Shown here one piece after another: positions 9,382 to 19,287 of a DNA stretch of 53,031 nt. Below the pieces are notes generated by a model that was given only the letters and a program-made list of their open reading frames with translations, was not told the DNA's origin and made no database searches. Position 1 is the stretch's first letter, and every line of letters begins with the position of its first letter. The stretch is from Comamonadaceae bacterium. GTDB lineage: Bacteria > Pseudomonadota > Gammaproteobacteria > Burkholderiales > Burkholderiaceae_C. Location: the NCBI GenBank assembly GCA_947447975.1, contig CANFLU010000017.1:1-53031 (forward strand). The letters are read 5' to 3'. Both the position numbers and the translations under genes were made by a program.

Positions 9382-9690
9382 TCAACCTTTATGCATGACC
9401 CAGGCCAGTACGGCCATGGACAGAACAAAACTAAACCAAATCGACGGCTCTTGGGGCAAACTGAGCAACTCAGCCAAACGTCCGCTCAAGCCCAAAAACG
9501 CCAGGTTGACATAGGCGGCGCACAGCAAGCCAATAAACAAACGGTCACCCCGGGTGGTTTCTATTGGCAAAAAGCCTTTGCGCATGACGGTGGGTGACTT
9601 GATCTCCCACACCGTCATACCCACCAGCATCAGTGCGATGCATACAAAAAATACCGCAACCGGCGTCGTCCAGGCCATCCACTCAAACAT
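9382..9690 (-). CDS. glpU: Small membrane protein of glycerol ABC operon (DUF2160)
   Basis: This 102-residue protein has three or four hydrophobic segments: an N-terminal one (TPVAVFFVCIALMLVGMTVW), a central one (RLFIGLLCAAYVNLAFLGL) and a C-terminal one (SIWFSFVLSMAVLAWVMH). It matches the DUF2160/COG5477 type of small inner-membrane protein that accompanies glycerol ABC importers, where the position is called glpU. Its function is not established; a role as an accessory subunit of the permease is possible. It lies between glpQ (24 bases upstream) and glpV (88 bases downstream). Confidence 0.8.
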   Translation of the reverse strand: MFEWMAWTTPVAVFFVCIALMLVGMTVWEIKSPTVMRKGFLPIETTRGDRLFIGLLCAAYVNLAFLGLSGRLAELLSLPQEPSIWFSFVLSMAVLAWVMHKG

Positions 9691-9714
9691 TGCGCATCTC
9701 CTTGTGCATCGCGC

Positions 9715-10519
9715 TTACACCCGCCCCATGGCAAAGCCCTTGGCGATGTAGTTGCGAACAAACCAGATGACGATGGCGCCCGGCACAATCGTCAGCACCC
9801 CAGCGGCGGCCAAAGTGGCCCAATCCATACCCGCGGCAGATACCGTGCGCGTCATGGTCGCCACAATCGGCTTGGCATTGACGCTGGTCAAGGTGCGCGC
9901 CAGCAGTAATTCGACCCAGCTGAACATAAAGCAAAAGAAAGCCGCCACACCCACTCCGGCTTTAATCAGCGGCAGAAAAATACGCACAAAAAACCGGGGG
10001 AAGGAATAGCCGTCGATATAGGCGGTTTCGTCAATCTCCCGTGGAATGCCACTCATGAAACCTTCCAAAATCCACACCGCCAAAGGCACGTTGAACAAGA
10101 GGTGGGCCATGGCCACCGCCAAATGGGTATCCATCAGACCCACCGTGGTGTAAAGCTGGAAAAAGGGCAATAGAAAAACAGCGGGCGGCGTCATGCGGTT
10201 GGTCAGCAGCCAAAAGAACACATGCTTGTCACCTAAAAAGCTGTAGCGCGAAAATGCATAGGCTGCCGGCAAGGCCACCGAAATAGAGACCACGGTATTC
10301 ATAGCGACATACATCAGGCTATTGATATAGCCCGAATACCAGGACACGTCGGTCAAGATGAGGTGGTAGTTTTCCCAAGTGAAATGCTGCGGGAACAGGG
10401 CAAAACTGGCCAGAATTTCGGTATTGGTCTTGAAGGACATATTGACCATCCAATACACCGGGAGCAAGGCAAACACCATATAAGCGATCAAAAAGATCGA
10501 TCGCTTATGGAAACGTTGC

Positions 10520-10527
<8 letters not shown>
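9715..10527 (-). CDS. glpQ: Glycerol ABC transporter permease GlpQ
   Basis: This is one of the two inner-membrane permeases (MalG-like) of the glycerol importer. I chose the ATG at 10527 (MHEQRFHKRSIFLIAYMVFA), which overlaps the glpP stop by 8 bases and gives 270 residues with six predicted membrane segments. The EAA loop that contacts the ATPases is recognisable as GIPREIDETAYIDGYSFPRF, then FVRIFLPLIKAG. The longer upstream frame would lie wholly within glpP and lacks family similarity. Note that glpQ is also used in E. coli for an unrelated phosphodiesterase; here it denotes the permease. Confidence 0.9.
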
Positions 10528-11409
<882 letters not shown>

Positions 11410-11413
<4 letters not shown>

Positions 11414-12489
11414 GCCACGATCTCCTCGTTACGATAAAAACAGCTTTTGTCGTTAAGCACCTGGCACCACACGGTGCTGCCCACGACAAACGGTTCGGCC
11501 ATCATGGCTAAGCGCGCTTTAAAGACCTGCGCTTGTAGGCTGGCCGTCACAATGAAGTGGGTGCCCACATCCTGAACCTGCTGCACTTGCATGGGCAGCG
11601 CACCTTCAAAACTACTAGCAGCGCAGCGCACATATTCGGGGCGTATACCCAGCGTCAAATCGCCGTGGGGCAACTCGCCTTGCAAAGCACCAAGCGCTAA
11701 GGCCCTACCGCACACCTGCAAGCCCTGCGGACCCATATGCGCGGGCAGAAAATTCATGCCTGGCGAACCAATGAAATGACCCACAAAAGTATGCGAAGGC
11801 CGCTCGAACAACTGCGCTGCCGTGCCCATCTGCACCGCGCGCCCGCGGGTCATTACCACCACTTGCTGCGCAAAGGTCAAGGCCTCCACCTGGTCATGGG
11901 TGACATAGACCAGCGTGAGCTTGAGTTCGCGGTGAATCTGCTTGAGCTTGCGGCGTAACTGCCACTTCAAGTGGGGGTCGATCACGGTCAAAGGCTCGTC
12001 AAACAACACGGCCGACACGTCCGAGCGCACCAATCCGCGACCGAGCGAAATTTTTTGTTTGGCATCGGCTGCCAAGCCCGATGCGCGCTGATTGAGCTGG
12101 CCGCTCAAATCCAACATCTCAGCGATTTCGCCTACCCTCTTGCGGATTTGCTCCGCAGGCATCTTGCGGTTGCGCAGCGGAAAGCCCAGGTTTTCTGCCA
12201 CCGTCATGGTGTCGTAAATCACCGGGAACTGAAACACCTGCGCGATGTTGCGCTGCTGCGGTGAAGCGCGTGTCACGTCCTGCCCGTCGAAATGCACCGT
12301 GCCTTGCGAGGGCTGCAACAGGCCCGACATCAGGTTGAGCATGGTCGTCTTGCCGCAACCCGAGGGGCCGAGCAAGGCATAGGCTCCCCCGTTGTCAAAA
12401 GACATTTTCAAGGGCAGCAGGGCGTAGTCGCTATCCTGTTGTGGCTTGGGTCGGTAAGCATGCGCCAGATCAAGCTCAATACGCGCCAT
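11410..12489 (-). CDS. glpT: Glycerol ABC transporter ATPase GlpT (degenerate signature motif)
   Basis: This is a 359-residue ATP-binding subunit of the MalK type. The ATG at 12489 follows the glpS stop immediately. Walker A is GPSGCGKTT (41-49), Walker B is VLFDEP with D164 and E165, and the switch histidine is H198 (VYVTHDQVEAL). The C-terminal regulatory OB-like domain follows. The ABC signature LSGGQ is replaced by ASGLAADAKQ (about 136-145), so this subunit cannot offer a normal signature to its partner. The partner GlpS has the opposite defect. Not to be confused with the E. coli glycerol-3-phosphate antiporter of the same name. Confidence 0.88.
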
Positions 12490-12490
12490 G

Positions 12491-13561
12491 TCAGTGCACC
12501 CCTTCGCGCATCGGCGCCAGGGCCAGCGTACCGGCGCTGTCAAACACATAGACGTCTTGCGGCCGGAAATACACCGGCATAGCGTCGCCCAGCTCAAAGT
12601 AGTGCACTCCGGCCAGTTGCGCCACCATCGCGCCCAGGGCCGTATCCACATGCACGTAAGTGTCCGAACCGGAAATTTCGGCCAGCGCCACACTCGCCTT
12701 GACCGTAACATCGCCCTCGCGACCCTGCACGCGCAGGGCGCTAGCTCGCAGGCCTGCGGTCACAGGGCCAGGCGCCAATGTGCTGGCGAGTTCGACCTTG
12801 CTGGCGTCGGCCAAGACCAGCGCCTGCTCCTGCACCCGCGCCGCAAAAAGATTCATAGGCGGGTCGCTAAATGCGGTCGCAACACGGATAGAGCGGGGCC
12901 GTTGAAACACCTCGGCGGTAGGGCCGTATTGCAGCAATTGGCCAGCGTCCATCACCGCGGTATATCCACCTAGTAGCAAAGCCTCGCCCGGCTCGGTGGT
13001 GGCATAGACCACGGTGGAATTACCCGCCGCGAACAATGCGCTGAGCTCATCACGCAACTCTTCGCGCAGCTTGTAGTCCAGGTTCACCAGCGGCTCATCG
13101 AGCAACATCAAGGGCGCGCTTTTGGCAAGCGCCCGTGCCAGTGCCACACGCTGCTGCTGTCCGCCAGACAACTCTGAGGGATAGCGCTCCAAAAACATCT
13201 CAATATGCAGCTTTTCAGCCAGCGCGTGCACGCGCTCGCGCACCCCGGTCTCACCACGTAAATTTAAGGGCGAAGCAATATTGTCAAACACCGTCATGGA
13301 GGGGTAATTGATAAATTGCTGATAGACCATAGACACGTTGCGCTGGCTCACCGGCACGCCCACCACATCTACCCCATCGACCAGTACACGGCCGCTGCTG
13401 GGAGCATCGAGTCCGGCCATGATGCGCATGAGGCTGGTTTTGCCCGCCTGGGTCGCACCCAGAAGCACGGTCACGGCATTGGGACGCAAGTCCATGTCCA
13501 GCGCGTACAGCCACGGCTGCGCGCCCACTTTTTTGCTTACCGCTTGCAAACTCAAGTCCAT
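12491..13561 (-). CDS. glpS: Glycerol ABC transporter ATPase GlpS (switch histidine replaced)
   Basis: This is the first gene of the glycerol operon and the second MalK-type ATPase, 356 residues. Walker A is GATQAGKT (35-42), the Q-loop lies at Q81/Q82, the signature is a perfect LSGGQ (131-135), and Walker B is LMLLDEP with D155 and E156. The switch histidine normally found in the THDQ motif is replaced: the sequence reads YATTEPGEAL with T189 at that position. With GlpT it would form a heterodimer having one consensus and one degenerate ATP site. It starts divergently from glpR across about 165 bases with repeated TTCG elements. Confidence 0.88.
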   Translation of the reverse strand: MDLSLQAVSKKVGAQPWLYALDMDLRPNAVTVLLGATQAGKTSLMRIMAGLDAPSSGRVLVDGVDVVGVPVSQRNVSMVYQQFINYPSMTVFDNIASPLNLRGETGVRERVHALAEKLHIEMFLERYPSELSGGQQQRVALARALAKSAPLMLLDEPLVNLDYKLREELRDELSALFAAGNSTVVYATTEPGEALLLGGYTAVMDAGQLLQYGPTAEVFQRPRSIRVATAFSDPPMNLFAARVQEQALVLADASKVELASTLAPGPVTAGLRASALRVQGREGDVTVKASVALAEISGSDTYVHVDTALGAMVAQLAGVHYFELGDAMPVYFRPQDVYVFDSAGTLALAPMREGVH

Positions 13562-13603
13562 CAGACACCCTTGATCGTTCGCACCAATTTAGCGCGACGT
13601 TAA

Positions 13604-13680
13604 TTCGAATGTGAGAATTATTGTTCGAAATTATTCGTTTTTACTAGGTGTTTACCCTAAAACTATTCCTTTCTGTTCGA
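13604..13680. promoter_or_regulatory. Cluster of TTCG(A) elements in the glpS/glpR divergent region, candidate GlpR operators
   Basis: TTCGAA occurs at 13604-13609 and 13624-13629, ATTCG at 13633-13637 and GTTCGA at 13675-13680; a further GTTCG is at 13577-13581. The TTCG cores at 13604, 13624, 13634 and 13676 are 20, 10 and 42 bases apart, close to whole helical turns. E. coli GlpR binds sites built around TTCG/CGAA half-sites, so these are good candidates for autoregulated control of both divergent operons. The assignment is inference from motif and position. Confidence 0.5.
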
Positions 13681-13727
13681 TTTAAAGTGTGCGGGTCATC
13701 TTTACCCAAGGCTCGGACAATCGGCGC

Positions 13728-14495
13728 ATGAACCCTAATCCACGACAAATCAAGCTGTTAAGCGTAGTGCGGGCGCAAGGCTCGGTAACGGTGGAGCGCC
13801 TAGCCGATACGCTGGAAGTGACGCTGCAAACCGTGCGCCGCGACGTGCAGCGGCTGGCCGACGAAGGCCTGCTAGCGCGCTTTCACGGCGGCGTGCGCGT
13901 GCCTGGCTCCACCGTCGAAAACCTGGCCTATCCGCAGCGCGAAATCCTCAACGCCCAAGGCAAAGCGCGCATCGCGCAGGCGGTGGCCGATGCCGTGCCC
14001 AATGGCTGCTCGCTACTGCTCAATATCGGCACCACCACCGAGGCCATCGCACGGGCGCTGACCAAGCATGAAGGATTGCGGGTGATTACCAATAACCTGA
14101 ACGTAGCTGCCATCCTGAGCGCCAACGCACAAAGCGAAGTGATTGTGGTGGGCGGCGTGGTGCGCGGGCGCGACCAGGGCATTGTGGGGGAGGCAGCGGT
14201 GGATTTCATCCGCCAATTCAAGGTGGACATCGGCCTGATCGGCATCTCAGCCATCGAGTCAGATGGCTCGTTGCGCGACTTTGATTACCGTGAGGTAAAG
14301 GTGTCACAAACCATTATTTCGCATGCCCGCGAAGTGTGGCTGGCCGCCGATGCCAGCAAATTCAACCGCGCGGCGATGGTGGAAGTCGCGCAGCTCTCCA
14401 GTATCGACCGCTTGTTCTCGGACGCCATTCCACCGGAGCCCTTTATGGACTTGATGGCCGAAGCCCAAGTACGATTTACGCTGGCGGCTGACTGA
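13728..14495 (+). CDS. glpR: Glycerol-3-phosphate regulon repressor, DeoR family
   Basis: GlpR represses glycerol genes and is released by glycerol 3-phosphate in characterised family members. The ATG at 13728 ([20 protein letters not shown]) gives 255 residues, the usual length; an upstream GTG at 13689 would add 13 atypical residues. The DeoR-type helix-turn-helix covers about residues 18-52 ([20 protein letters not shown], then [14 protein letters not shown]). The sugar-phosphate-binding DeoRC domain follows ([17 protein letters not shown]). It is divergent from glpS and lies 61 bases before glpK on the same strand. Confidence 0.9.
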   Translation: MNPNPRQIKLLSVVRAQGSVTVERLADTLEVTLQTVRRDVQRLADEGLLARFHGGVRVPGSTVENLAYPQREILNAQGKARIAQAVADAVPNGCSLLLNIGTTTEAIARALTKHEGLRVITNNLNVAAILSANAQSEVIVVGGVVRGRDQGIVGEAAVDFIRQFKVDIGLIGISAIESDGSLRDFDYREVKVSQTIISHAREVWLAADASKFNRAAMVEVAQLSSIDRLFSDAIPPEPFMDLMAEAQVRFTLAAD

Positions 14496-14556
14496 TTCCG
14501 CGCTCGGCCGGTCAACCGTTTTTTTACCCCTATTGCCTTATCCATCACCACCTGCC

Positions 14557-16050
14557 ATGACCTACCTGCTCGCGCTTGACCAAGGTACCTCCAGCTCCCG
14601 CAGCATCGTCTTCGATGCGCAAGGCCGCATCGTCGCCATGGCGCAGGAAGAGCTGACACAGTATTACCCACAGCCCGGCTGGGTGGAACACGACCCGCTG
14701 GAAATTTGGCGCACCCAGCTGGCGACCGCGCGTGCGGTGCTGACCAAAGCCGGCATCAGTGCACAGCAAGTGCACGCGATTGGTATCACGAATCAGCGCG
14801 AAACCACCGTGGTCTGGAACCGCAAGACGGGCCAGCCCATCCACAAAGCCATCGTCTGGCAAGACCGGCGTGCCGAGCCGGCCTGCGCGGCGCTTCGCGA
14901 ACGCGGCATGGCCGAACCCATACGCCAAAAAACTGGTTTACTGGTCGATGCGTATTTTTCCGGCACCAAACTGCAATGGATTTTGGACCATGTGCCAGAC
15001 GCCCGTGCCCAGGCCGCACACGGTGAACTGGCCTTTGGCACGGTGGACAGTTGGCTGTTGTGGCAATTGACAGGCGGGCGGGTGCACGCCACCGATGTGA
15101 GCAATGCGGCGCGCACCATGCTTTTTAATGTGCACAGCAACACCTGGGATCCGGAGCTCTTAGCGGCACTGGACATTCCGGCGGGCCTGATGCCCCAAGT
15201 GCTGCCCTCGGCCGCACACTTTGGAGACATTGATCCAGGCCTGCTGGGCCACAGCATTCCGGTAGGCGGCATGGCCGGCGACCAGCAAAGCGCCTTGTTC
15301 GGCCAAGCCTGCTTTAGCGCCGGTATGGCCAAGAACACCTATGGCACTGGCTGCTTCATGCTGATGCACACCGGCTCACAATTCCAGACATCGACCAATG
15401 GCCTGATTACCACCAGTGCCGCGCAGCCCAGTGCGCAGCCCGAATTTGCCTTAGAAGGCAGCGTATTTGTAGGCGGCGCGGTAGTGCAATGGCTGCGCGA
15501 CGGGCTGGGCGCCATCCGCAGCAGCGCCGAGGTGCAAGCCCTGGCGCAAAGCGTGCCCGACAGCGGTGGCGTCATGCTGGTACCGGCCTTTACCGGCCTG
15601 GGCGCTCCCTACTGGAACCCGGAGGCGCGCGGCACCATGACCGGGCTAACACGCGGCAGCACCCTGGGCCATATCGCCCGCGCGGCTTTAGAAAGCATTG
15701 CCTTTCAAAGCGCCGCGCTCTTACAAGCCATGGCGCGTGATGCGCAGCAAGCCGGTGCCGCAACCGTGACCGAACTGCGCGTCGATGGCGGCGCCTGCGT
15801 CAATGATTTGCTGATGCAATTTCAGGCCGACTTGCTGGGCATCAGCGTGTTGCGCCCGCAGGTCACCGAGACCACTGCTTTAGGCGCTGCCTACCTGGCC
15901 GGACTGTCTACGGGCCTGTACCCAGACACCGCCTCGCTGAGCCAACTATGGCAAGCCGAGCGCCGCTTCGAACCACAAATCACCCGCGTCCAAGCCCAGG
16001 AACAGATGCAGCGCTGGGAGCACGCCGTGCGGCAAACCACGGCGGTTTAG
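14557..16050 (+). CDS. glpK: Glycerol kinase
   Basis: GlpK phosphorylates glycerol to sn-glycerol 3-phosphate with ATP, trapping the imported substrate. The ATG at 14557 ([20 protein letters not shown]) gives 497 residues, close to the E. coli length of 502. An upstream frame start would add only eight atypical residues. The FGGY phosphate motif DQGTSSSR, the central [11 protein letters not shown], and the FGGY C-terminal signature GALEGSVF-like segment ([16 protein letters not shown]) are all present. It is co-directional with glpR and close enough to share its transcript. Confidence 0.96.
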   Translation: MTYLLALDQGTSSSRSIVFDAQGRIVAMAQEELTQYYPQPGWVEHDPLEIWRTQLATARAVLTKAGISAQQVHAIGITNQRETTVVWNRKTGQPIHKAIVWQDRRAEPACAALRERGMAEPIRQKTGLLVDAYFSGTKLQWILDHVPDARAQAAHGELAFGTVDSWLLWQLTGGRVHATDVSNAARTMLFNVHSNTWDPELLAALDIPAGLMPQVLPSAAHFGDIDPGLLGHSIPVGGMAGDQQSALFGQACFSAGMAKNTYGTGCFMLMHTGSQFQTSTNGLITTSAAQPSAQPEFALEGSVFVGGAVVQWLRDGLGAIRSSAEVQALAQSVPDSGGVMLVPAFTGLGAPYWNPEARGTMTGLTRGSTLGHIARAALESIAFQSAALLQAMARDAQQAGAATVTELRVDGGACVNDLLMQFQADLLGISVLRPQVTETTALGAAYLAGLSTGLYPDTASLSQLWQAERRFEPQITRVQAQEQMQRWEHAVRQTTAV

Positions 16051-16146
16051 GCCTGCGACGAGAACGCATTTGCAACACAGGTGCATCCACTGCATGTAAG
16101 CGGCAGTTAGACTGAAGCGCTAGGCGCATCAGCATTTGCACACTCC

Positions 16147-16959
16147 ATGACCCAATCCATTGCATTCATAGGCGGCGGCCAAATGGCCGGCGCCCTCATC
16201 GGCGGTCTGATCAAACGCGGCACACTAGCTGCCGACATCGCAGTGGTCGAACCCCTTGCCGCGGCGCGCGACGAATTGCTGACGCGCTACGGCGTGCACG
16301 CCCAAGCGCAGCCCGGTATGTTTTTACGGCATTGCGATGTGGTGGTCTGGGCCGTCAAGCCGCAAACCTTGAAGGACGCAGCCGGGGCCACGCAAAGCCA
16401 TACACGGCAAGCTTTGCATTTGAGCGTAGCGGCCGGCATACGCAGCGATACGTTGGCGCATTGGCTGCAGAGCGAACGGATCGTGCGCGCCATGCCCAAC
16501 ACGCCGGCACTCATCGGTCAGGGCATCAGCGGCTTGTTTGCGCGCCCTGGCGTGAGCGAGGCCGACAAAGCGCATGTAGCGCAACTCATGCAGAGCACCG
16601 GTCAAACGCTTTGGCTCGACGAAGAGGCGCAGATCGACGCGGTCACTGCGCTATCTGGTTCCGGGCCAGCCTATGTGTTTTATTTTCTGGAGGCCATGCG
16701 TGACGCGGGCGTGGCCATGGGCTTGGCGCCTGCGCAGGCCTACCAATTGGCGCTCGCCACCTTTAGCGGCGCCACCGCATTAGCCGGCGCATCTAGCGAT
16801 GGTCCCGAAGTGCTGCGCCAGCGCGTGACCTCCAAAGGCGGCACCACGTTTGCTGCACTGGCGTCTATGGAAGCCAGCGGCGTCAAAGCCGCTTTCATCG
16901 CCGCCATGCAGGCTGCGCAGCGACGCGGCAAGGAATTGGGCGACGAATTCGGGGCCTGA
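16147..16959 (+). CDS. proC: Pyrroline-5-carboxylate reductase
   Basis: ProC reduces 1-pyrroline-5-carboxylate to proline using NAD(P)H, the last step of proline synthesis. The 270 residues open with a dinucleotide-binding segment (IAFIGGGQMAGALIGGL). They contain the family signature ALSGSGPAYVFYFLEAM and the C-terminal block VLRQRVTSKGGTTFAALASM. It stands alone, 97 bases after glpK and convergent with the LysR gene that follows. No yggS or other usual ProC neighbour lies in the window. Confidence 0.95.
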   Translation: MTQSIAFIGGGQMAGALIGGLIKRGTLAADIAVVEPLAAARDELLTRYGVHAQAQPGMFLRHCDVVVWAVKPQTLKDAAGATQSHTRQALHLSVAAGIRSDTLAHWLQSERIVRAMPNTPALIGQGISGLFARPGVSEADKAHVAQLMQSTGQTLWLDEEAQIDAVTALSGSGPAYVFYFLEAMRDAGVAMGLAPAQAYQLALATFSGATALAGASSDGPEVLRQRVTSKGGTTFAALASMEASGVKAAFIAAMQAAQRRGKELGDEFGA

Positions 16960-17043
16960 CAATCAAACCAGTCGTGCCTTGTTGGTACACCGATATGTCC
17001 AAGTCGCACCTTACCAGCAAGTACGCAAAGCCCCAACCCGCGC

Positions 17044-17970
17044 TCAATGGCGCGATGCGGTCCAAAAACCCTCGCGGCTGTAGTGCAGCTTGAGAAAGTC
17101 GATCCACAATCGCAAACGCAGCGCCATGTGTTTGCGCTCGGGAAATACCGCATAAATTCCGTTGGGCGGAGCGGCAAATTCTTCCAGTACCGGCACGAGC
17201 AGGCCAGCGGCGATTTCGGCCTCCACCTCCCAGGTGCTGCGCCAGGCGATGCCCCAACCACCCAAACACCAATCGTGCAAAACTTGACCATCCGAGCAGT
17301 CCAGCGGCCCGCTGGGCTTGAGGTGGATGACCTCGCCACCCTCCGCCTTGGGTAGGGTGAAGGCCCAACCGCGGGTTTGCGACGCGTCGCTGGAAAGGGT
17401 CAGACAGTCAAAGCGCTGCAAGTCTGCGGGGTGTGTGGGCCGCCCGTGTCGCGCCAGGTAGGCGGGCGTAGCCACGCACATGCGCCGGTTATCGGCCAGA
17501 CGTAGGCTCACCAAGGACGAATCGGGCAAATCCCCTACCCGCACCGCGCAGTCAAAACCCTCACCGGCCAGATTGATCACCCGGTCACTCAGGTTCAGTG
17601 ACACCGTCACCTCCGGGTGGAGTTCGCGAAACCACGGCACCAGTGGCGCGACATGGCGCCGGCCAAAGCCTGCAGGTGCAGTCAAGCGCAAATGCCCGCT
17701 GGCTTGGATGCCACCGGCGCTGACGCTGGCCTCGGCGTTACCCAGCTCGGTGAGCAGGCGCTGGCAGTCTTCCAAAAAAGCCGTACCTTCTTGGGTCAGC
17801 GTCATCCGTCGGGTCGTGCGCACCAGTAACTTGACGCCCAGACGCTGCTCCAACGCGTCTAGCCTGCGCCCCACGATGGCCGGCGCCACACCCTCGGCCT
17901 TGGCCGCGGCGGTCAGGCTGCCGCGCAGGGCTACCGCGACAAAGGACTCCATTTGTTTGAGCCTGTCCAT
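17044..17970 (-). CDS. LysR-family transcriptional regulator
   Basis: This 308-residue protein has the LysR N-terminal winged helix (MDRLKQMESFVAVALRGSLT, then AAAKAEGVAPAIVGRRLDAL). An effector-binding domain of the periplasmic-binding-protein type covers the rest. It lies only 3 bases downstream of the CoA-transferase gene and on the same strand. That is unusual for LysR regulators, which more often diverge from their target, and suggests co-transcription and possible autoregulation of this pair. Its effector is unknown. It might also act on the glcB/CoA-transferase divergent promoter. Confidence 0.88.
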   Translation of the reverse strand: MDRLKQMESFVAVALRGSLTAAAKAEGVAPAIVGRRLDALEQRLGVKLLVRTTRRMTLTQEGTAFLEDCQRLLTELGNAEASVSAGGIQASGHLRLTAPAGFGRRHVAPLVPWFRELHPEVTVSLNLSDRVINLAGEGFDCAVRVGDLPDSSLVSLRLADNRRMCVATPAYLARHGRPTHPADLQRFDCLTLSSDASQTRGWAFTLPKAEGGEVIHLKPSGPLDCSDGQVLHDWCLGGWGIAWRSTWEVEAEIAAGLLVPVLEEFAAPPNGIYAVFPERKHMALRLRLWIDFLKLHYSREGFWTASRH

Positions 17971-17973
17971 GGG

Positions 17974-19170
17974 CTAATCCTGCGGTAAAACCAGAGTCCC
18001 GGCTTGCACCATCGCGCTGATTTCGTCGTCGCTGTAGCCCACATCCCGCAAGACCTCGCGTCCGTGCTGACCCAGACGTGGCGGGTCCAGGCGCAGACCC
18101 AGCCGCTCGCCGTCCAGCGTCAGGGGTAGCAAGGGCACCGAGGTCGCACGCCCATCGGGCAGTGTCATCGGCGCCAAACCGCCGGTTTGCTTTAGGTGCG
18201 GGTCAGCAAACAAGTGCTGCGGGTCGGTGATCGGCGCAAAGGGCAGGCCCTCGCGCTCAAAAATCGCTGCCAATTCCTCGCTGCTATGCGCTGCCAGGCG
18301 TTCGCGCAACAGAGGCATCATCCAGGCGCGGGCACGCACGCGGTCGTTATTCGTCGCAAGGCGCGTATCAGCGTACAAATCGTCAAAGCCAAAGGCCTCG
18401 CAAAACACCCGCCACTGGGTATCGCCCACCACCGCTAGAAAAATTTGTGCGCCACCGTGCACGCTGAACACATCGTAAATACCCCAAGGTGAAATGCGCT
18501 CGGGCATGGGCGCGGCGGGCTGGCCGGTGACGGCAAATTGCAGCATGTGCTGCGCCACCAAGAACACATTGTTCTCGAACAGCGCCGCCTGCACTTGCTG
18601 GCCCTGCCCTGTTTGCTGGCGCTGCATCAGCGCAGCCATGGCGCCCATGGCGCCGAACACGCCGCCCATAATGTCGTTGACGCTAGAGCCCGCGCGCAGC
18701 GGGTCACCCGGGCGGCCCGTCATATAGGCCAGGCCCCCCATCATTTGCACCACTTCGTCCAAAGCCGTGCGGTGCTCGTACGGGCCGGGCAAAAATCCTT
18801 TGTGGCTGACATAGATCAGGCGCGGATACCGCGCTGACAAGCTCGCGTAGTCCAGCCCCAGCTTTTCCATGGTGGCGGGTTTGAAGTTTTCGCTGACGAT
18901 ATCCGCCTGCGCCACCAAGCGCGCTACTACCTCGCGACCAGTTACGCTGTCTAAGTCCAGCGCGATACTCTTTTTATTGCGGTTGAACAGCGGATAGAAA
19001 CCGGCCCCCACACCCAAGAGCTTGCGGGTGCTGTCGCCGGCCAGCGGCTCGACCTTGACGACATCGGCACCCATATCGCCCAACACCATGCCGCAAGTAG
19101 GGCCCATGACCATGTGGGTGAACTCGACAACGCGGACGCCAGACAGGGGCAAAGGCTTGGGTGTATTCAT
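17974..19170 (-). CDS. CaiB/BaiF (class III) CoA-transferase
   Basis: Class III CoA-transferases move CoA between carboxylic acids through an aspartyl-CoA thioester. The ATG at 19170 (MNTPKPLPLSGVRVVEFTHM) gives 398 residues, the family norm. A much longer open frame upstream runs antisense through glcB and is a shadow. The N-terminal block is followed by GADVVKVEPLAGDSTRKL. The likely catalytic aspartate lies in HRTALDEVVQMMGGLAYMTG. The substrate is not evident. Divergent orientation to malate synthase hints at a small organic acid that ends in glyoxylate or acetyl-CoA metabolism, but this is inference. Confidence 0.88.
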   Translation of the reverse strand: MNTPKPLPLSGVRVVEFTHMVMGPTCGMVLGDMGADVVKVEPLAGDSTRKLLGVGAGFYPLFNRNKKSIALDLDSVTGREVVARLVAQADIVSENFKPATMEKLGLDYASLSARYPRLIYVSHKGFLPGPYEHRTALDEVVQMMGGLAYMTGRPGDPLRAGSSVNDIMGGVFGAMGAMAALMQRQQTGQGQQVQAALFENNVFLVAQHMLQFAVTGQPAAPMPERISPWGIYDVFSVHGGAQIFLAVVGDTQWRVFCEAFGFDDLYADTRLATNNDRVRARAWMMPLLRERLAAHSSEELAAIFEREGLPFAPITDPQHLFADPHLKQTGGLAPMTLPDGRATSVPLLPLTLDGERLGLRLDPPRLGQHGREVLRDVGYSDDEISAMVQAGTLVLPQD

Positions 19171-19287
19171 TTTTGTCACGAATGGATTGCTTTTTAGGAT
19201 CATAGTATGCGTCAAAGTATCGAATACAGTAGCGCAACGTGTAATTTCTTGCGCGCGCCTATCCCTGTCTGTTTCAAAGGAACCTCT

